The notes under the pieces are model-generated. The model ran no database searches and was not told the origin of the DNA. It saw nothing but the letters and a program-made list of their open reading frames with translations. 8,708 nt of DNA from Acidobacteriaceae bacterium (GTDB taxonomy: Bacteria > Acidobacteriota > Terriglobia > Terriglobales > Acidobacteriaceae): contig PMBA01000458.1 of the NCBI GenBank assembly GCA_003152795.1, positions 9,679 through 18,386 on the forward strand, in the 5' to 3' direction. The stretch's first letter is position 1. Each line of letters begins with the position of its first letter. Position numbers and translations under genes: made by a program. Below are positions 6,493 to 8,708 of the stretch, in pieces.

Positions 6493-7269
6493 CTACGGCA
6501 CAAACTTGTAGCCCGCGCTATGCACGGTGCGGAAGTGGAGGGGGTTCGCGGGATCCTTCTCCAGTTTCTGGCGCAGCCTCAGGATATGATTATCCACTGT
6601 GCGGGTGCTCGGATAATTCCGGTATCCCCAAACTAAGTTCAGTAACTCCTCACGCGATAAAACGCGCTCGGCGTTCTGGATCATGAACTTCAGCACTTTG
6701 AACTCCTGCGACGTCAATTGCACCGGGCTGCCTTCCCGCGATAATTCCATTTTCGTGAAATCGACTTTCACATCTCCAAACTTGAAAGTCTCGGTCAGAG
6801 GAGTTCGGGTAGAGCGCCGCATTGCGGTCCGGACCCGCGCCAGAAGTTCCCGCGGACTGAAGGGCTTGGTCACGTAGTCGTGGGCGCCCAACTCGAGCAG
6901 GAGGACCTTATCCATGACTTCGGTTCGGGCACTGAGAATGATGATGGGCAACGAGGGGGTTGCCTGGCTGATTTCCCGGCACACGTCCTGGCCGGGCGTA
7001 CCCGGCAGGCTCAGATCCAGCACCAGCACCGAGGGCGCGGCCGCGCGAAACATCTCCAGACCGGCGGCGCCATTTCCCGCAATATCAACGGCGAAGCCTT
7101 CGCCTTCAAACAAGCGCTTGAGAGCTTTTTGGACCGCCCGGTCATCCTCGATCACCAGAATCCGCTCTGTGGCGGCCGGAACGGCCTCCATCGTGATGGT
7201 TGCCGCCGCTGCTGCTAAAGGTAGGTTCTTGTTCACCAGGCGCCCCCGCACCGAATCGTCAGAAATCAT
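6493..7269 (-). CDS. OmpR/PhoB-family response regulator
   Basis: The 258-residue frame contains a receiver domain (about 35-150) and a winged-helix DNA-binding domain (about 160-258). The receiver has the acidic pocket E41-D42-D43, phospho-acceptor D85 (VLDLSLP), S113 and K135 (TKPF). The effector domain has LTSQEFKVLKFMIQN, the recognition helix around STRTVDNHILRLRQKLE (221-237) and the C-terminal HFRTVHSAGYKFVP wing typical of the family. The start is uncertain. ATG 7269 adds 26 residues including a run of Ala, with AGGGG only one base away. ATG 7191 would give a standard 232-residue regulator but has no clear Shine-Dalgarno. The partner is the downstream histidine kinase. Three direct repeats at 11-bp spacing upstream suggest that the regulator binds its own promoter. 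Resemblance to PhoB is at family level only; phosphate sensing is not shown. Confidence 0.95.
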   Translation of the reverse strand: MISDDSVRGRLVNKNLPLAAAAATITMEAVPAATERILVIEDDRAVQKALKRLFEGEGFAVDIAGNGAAGLEMFRAAAPSVLVLDLSLPGTPGQDVCREISQATPSLPIIILSARTEVMDKVLLLELGAHDYVTKPFSPRELLARVRTAMRRSTRTPLTETFKFGDVKVDFTKMELSREGSPVQLTSQEFKVLKFMIQNAERVLSREELLNLVWGYRNYPSTRTVDNHILRLRQKLEKDPANPLHFRTVHSAGYKFVP

Positions 7270-7284
7270 ACCCCTAAACTGTAG

Positions 7285-7296
7285 CCTGATATCAGG
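7285..7296. promoter_or_regulatory. 12-bp palindrome just upstream of the response-regulator gene
   Basis: CCTGATATCAGG is perfectly palindromic, and symmetry continues on both sides after one mismatch (TA at 7282-7283 with TA at 7298-7299). It lies 15-27 bases before ATG 7269 and downstream of the 11-bp direct repeats, near where transcription would start. It could be an operator for a second, dimeric regulator, or chance. Confidence 0.35.
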
Positions 7297-7322
7297 TTAA
7301 TGGCGCATTTCAGCAAAGAAAG

Positions 7323-7350
7323 TGACATGAATTTGACAATTTGTTGACAA
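7323..7350 (-). promoter_or_regulatory. Three 11-bp-spaced TTGTCA-type repeats (Pho-box-like operator)
   Basis: On the minus strand, TTGTCA (7350-7345), TTGTCA (7339-7334) and ATGTCA (7328-7323) recur with exactly 11 bp from start to start, each followed by an AT-rich 5-base spacer. PhoB- and OmpR-type proteins bind direct repeats of this spacing, and the Pho-box half-site is CTGTCA-like. The site lies 54 bases upstream of the regulator ATG at 7269, so autoregulation is the simple reading. I infer binding by the adjacent regulator; the family knowledge is about PhoB/OmpR in general. Confidence 0.6.
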
Positions 7351-7385
7351 GTGCGAGAAGCCCGAGAAAACGGGCGGTCGGGCCC

Positions 7386-7411
7386 TCTAAAAATCAAAAG
7401 CCCGGAGCGGG
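7386..7411 (-). terminator. Weak intrinsic terminator after the DUF2721 gene
   Basis: Read on the minus strand, CCCG-CTC-CGGG forms a short GC stem followed by a T-rich tract (CTTTTGATTTTTAGA). It lies about 40 bases after the DUF2721 stop. The stem is only 4 bp, so termination may be partial. It supports separate transcription of the regulator-kinase pair. A second small hairpin (GCCCG 7360-7364 with CGGGC 7371-7375) lies just beyond. Confidence 0.4.
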
Positions 7412-7451
7412 AACTGGATGGATGACCGTAGCCTGACAGTTATAACGAGCA

Positions 7452-7940
7452 TCAGAGCGGATGGCGGAGTTGAATCTCGGGAGGATTCCCGAGGTCCATA
7501 AACCGCGAATCGCGGGCCTCGTGGCGCACCGAACTCAGAGCCAAGGTAACTTCGCGGATATAGTAGAGGGTTCCCGCCAACAGGCACATCAGGGCTAGAA
7601 CAAAGAGGACGACGGCCGCTACGGCTGCCTCTTTCCAGTAGAGACCGACCCCCAGCAGGAGACACGATGTAATCGTACCCGCCAGAGAAACCAGGGCCAG
7701 CAGGAAGCAGCGCCGGATCATCTCGGCACGCTGCTCGATGGCTTCGATCTGTGCGGTGTAGGCCTCGGCTTCGTGCACACGATCGTTCTTGGCGGCGTCG
7801 TGCTTCGCGTGTACATACTGCCGCAATCGACTGACGATGCCCATGAGCCGAACGTTGATGGAGAGGATCAGCAAAGCGGTCGCGGAAACAAAGAGAGCGG
7901 GAGCCAGGAATGCTTGAAACAGGCGAGCGATATCGGTCAT
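7452..7940 (-). CDS. DUF2721 family membrane protein
   Basis: This 162-residue protein has three predicted transmembrane helices (about 7-29, 78-101 and 105-127) and a hydrophilic, charged, probably helical loop between the first two. The pattern FLAPALFVSATALLILSINVR, followed by a Gln/Glu-rich stretch with RRAEMIRR-like residues (RAEMIRRCF, 71-79), matches what I know of DUF2721 proteins, whose function is unknown. Length fits the family. The ATG at 7940 has a weak GGAA site 6 bases upstream. The gene precedes the response regulator on the same strand, but a 182-base gap with a terminator-like hairpin and a regulatory repeat suggests a separate unit. It is divergent from the lipoprotein gene. 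Confidence 0.85.
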   Translation of the reverse strand: MTDIARLFQAFLAPALFVSATALLILSINVRLMGIVSRLRQYVHAKHDAAKNDRVHEAEAYTAQIEAIEQRAEMIRRCFLLALVSLAGTITSCLLLGVGLYWKEAAVAAVVLFVLALMCLLAGTLYYIREVTLALSSVRHEARDSRFMDLGNPPEIQLRHPL

Positions 7941-8047
7941 GGAGCGTTCCGTGACAGGAAGCGTGTTCTCCTGTGCCCGATTCTAACTCAATACTCATGG
8001 CTGGCTGAAAACCGGGGAACCCGAGATAGCTTGAGAGTGTGTTTTAT

Positions 8048-8518
8048 ATGCTAGACTCGCGTGTCGTCGCTGGAATCGAGCCAGCCGTGGATTTTCGCCA
8101 ATTGACCCTCCGATTAATTGCCAAGGTTGCGATTGCCGCTGGAACGATGGCGGTGCTGGTCGGTTGTGGCGATCCCAAAAGCCAGCCCCCCGAGATCACG
8201 ATTGCATTCAGCGAGGGATTTATTCCGCCCACTTCGCTCAATACGGGCGCATACGCTGGCATCGCCGCGACCGTCAGCAACGACCCCAAGAATGGCGGAG
8301 TGGGTTTTTCCTGCACCCCTGCAACTCCCGCCGGAGCGTGCGGCGCGTTTTACCCAGCAGGGGCGGGCAGCGCTATTCCGGTGTGTTATCTGGCCCCCGA
8401 CTCGATTCCTGACGGCAATACCGTGACTATCACCGCGACGTCAGAATCCGATTCCACGAAGTCCATCTCGGCCATGATTACCATTGTGAATACCGGAGGT
8501 CCGAACCCCTGTCCTTGA
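8048..8518 (+). CDS. Small lipoprotein with one Ig-like domain
   Basis: The 156-residue product carries a lipoprotein signal: a basic region (RLIAK), a hydrophobic stretch and the lipobox LVGC, with C40 as the lipid-bearing residue. The mature part is a single beta-rich, Ig-like domain (about 48-147) containing AGIAATVSNDPKNGGVGFSC, YLAPDSIP and NTVTITATS, which I recall from surface proteins of Acidobacteriota. Cysteines 89, 98, 113 and 155 could form disulfides. A role at the cell surface or in the periplasm is likely; the ligand is unknown. The start is uncertain. ATG 8048 has GAGAG 10 bases upstream but leaves a long n-region. GTG 8087 would give a more ordinary signal peptide (about 27 residues to the cysteine). 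GTG 8039 has too little spacing. The gene is transcribed away from DUF2721 and towards the tmRNA gene. Confidence 0.82.
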   Translation: MLDSRVVAGIEPAVDFRQLTLRLIAKVAIAAGTMAVLVGCGDPKSQPPEITIAFSEGFIPPTSLNTGAYAGIAATVSNDPKNGGVGFSCTPATPAGACGAFYPAGAGSAIPVCYLAPDSIPDGNTVTITATSESDSTKSISAMITIVNTGGPNPCP

Positions 8519-8564
8519 TTGGCGCGGTCCGGTTCCACGGGCAGAGAGCAGGACTGCAACTAAA

Positions 8565-8592
8565 GGCTGAAAGCTGACGGCCGACAGCTGCT
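8565..8592 (+). repeat. Four degenerate heptanucleotide repeats
   Basis: Four consecutive 7-mers read GGCTGAA, AGCTGAC, GGCCGAC and AGCTGCT. They lie in the gap between the lipoprotein and tmRNA genes. The unit differs from the TCTGACC heptad at 6439-6481, but the 7-base period and intergenic position are the same. Confidence 0.55.
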
Positions 8593-8623
8593 AGACATAG
8601 CCATGGTCTTCCCCCATCGGCAT

Positions 8624-8652
8624 TTGACTTCCCGACGGATCCCGCCGAAAAT
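8624..8652 (+). promoter_or_regulatory. ssrA: Candidate sigma-70-type promoter for tmRNA
   Basis: TTGACT (8624-8629) matches the -35 consensus at five of six positions. GAAAAT (8647-8652) follows after 17 bases and matches the -10 consensus at four of six. Transcription would begin near 8659, leaving a leader of about 28 bases before the mature tmRNA 5' end, which RNase P would remove. Confidence 0.4.
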
Positions 8653-8686
8653 AGGGGTAGTTCTTTGAAGGCCCATCCCACAAAGT

Positions 8687-8708
8687 GGGGGCGTCACGGT
8701 TTCGACGG
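8687..8708 (+). ncRNA. ssrA: tmRNA (transfer-messenger RNA), 5' end, cut by the window edge
   Basis: The last 22 bases read GGGGGCG, then TCACGG, then TTTCGACGG. This matches the conserved 5' end of bacterial tmRNA, whose opening GGGGNNG pairs with the 3' end in the tRNA-like acceptor stem and whose TTCGACGG is nearly invariant. tmRNA with SmpB rescues stalled ribosomes and tags the unfinished protein for degradation. The tag reading frame, pseudoknots and 3' end are outside the window. No other RNA gene is visible. Confidence 0.85.

Noticed and set aside
7333..7349. Two TTGACA hexamers on the plus strand that look like sigma-70 -35 boxes
   Set aside because: No plausible -10 lies 16-18 bases downstream and no plus-strand gene follows; the 11-bp period read on the other strand explains them better.
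7954..7974. ACAGGA/TCCTGT inverted repeat in the divergent promoter region
   Set aside because: Arms of 6 bp around a 9-bp spacer are common by chance and no further symmetry or promoter element supports it.
7387..7998. 203-residue minus-strand frame overlapping DUF2721
   Set aside because: It is Arg/Ser-rich with no domain and overlaps the DUF2721 frame, which has coherent membrane helices and a family match.
8039..8058. TATATG near 8045 as a -10 box for the lipoprotein gene
   Set aside because: No -35-like hexamer lies at proper spacing; TTGAGA at 8031 is only 8 bases away.

Overview
The window most resembles chromosomal DNA of an Acidobacteriota species. This rests on a GC-rich composition, a small lipoprotein with an Ig-like domain of a kind I associate with that phylum, the style of the intergenic repeats, and a Gram-negative envelope shown by an outer-membrane beta-barrel and a lipobox protein. 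The assignment is an inference from gene content, without a phylogenetic marker. I see no transposase, phage gene or CRISPR array.

Layout, left to right. A plus-strand gene (48-761) encodes a single-pass membrane protein of unknown function and converges on a minus-strand block. Read in its direction of transcription, the block runs: DUF2721 membrane protein (7940-7452), OmpR/PhoB-type response regulator (7269-6493), periplasmic-sensing histidine kinase (6327-4561), coiled-coil outer-membrane porin (4275-2617), secreted type-1-copper cupredoxin with a carboxypeptidase-regulatory-like tail (2562-1756), and a PPK2-family polyphosphate-dependent kinase (1731-850). A short lipoprotein gene (8048-8518) points the other way. 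The last 22 bases are the 5' end of tmRNA (ssrA), cut by the window edge.

There are probably at least two transcription units in the minus block. One is the two-component pair, preceded by three TTGTCA-like direct repeats at exact 11-bp spacing, the geometry of PhoB/OmpR-family sites, which suggests autoregulation. The other is porin-cupredoxin-PPK2, with gaps of only 54 and 24 bases, a strong Shine-Dalgarno before the porin and a near-perfect dyad upstream. A reasonable hypothesis is that the sensor pair controls this envelope module, but the 11-bp repeats were not found in front of the porin.

The most unusual DNA is intergenic. Between the regulator and kinase genes lies a 34-bp inverted repeat (33/34 matched) built partly from degenerate heptanucleotide units (TCTGACC/TCTTACC). 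Between the kinase and porin genes are two interleaved inverted repeats that resemble a REP/MITE-type element. A second, unrelated heptad run (RGCTGAM-like) lies just before the tmRNA gene.
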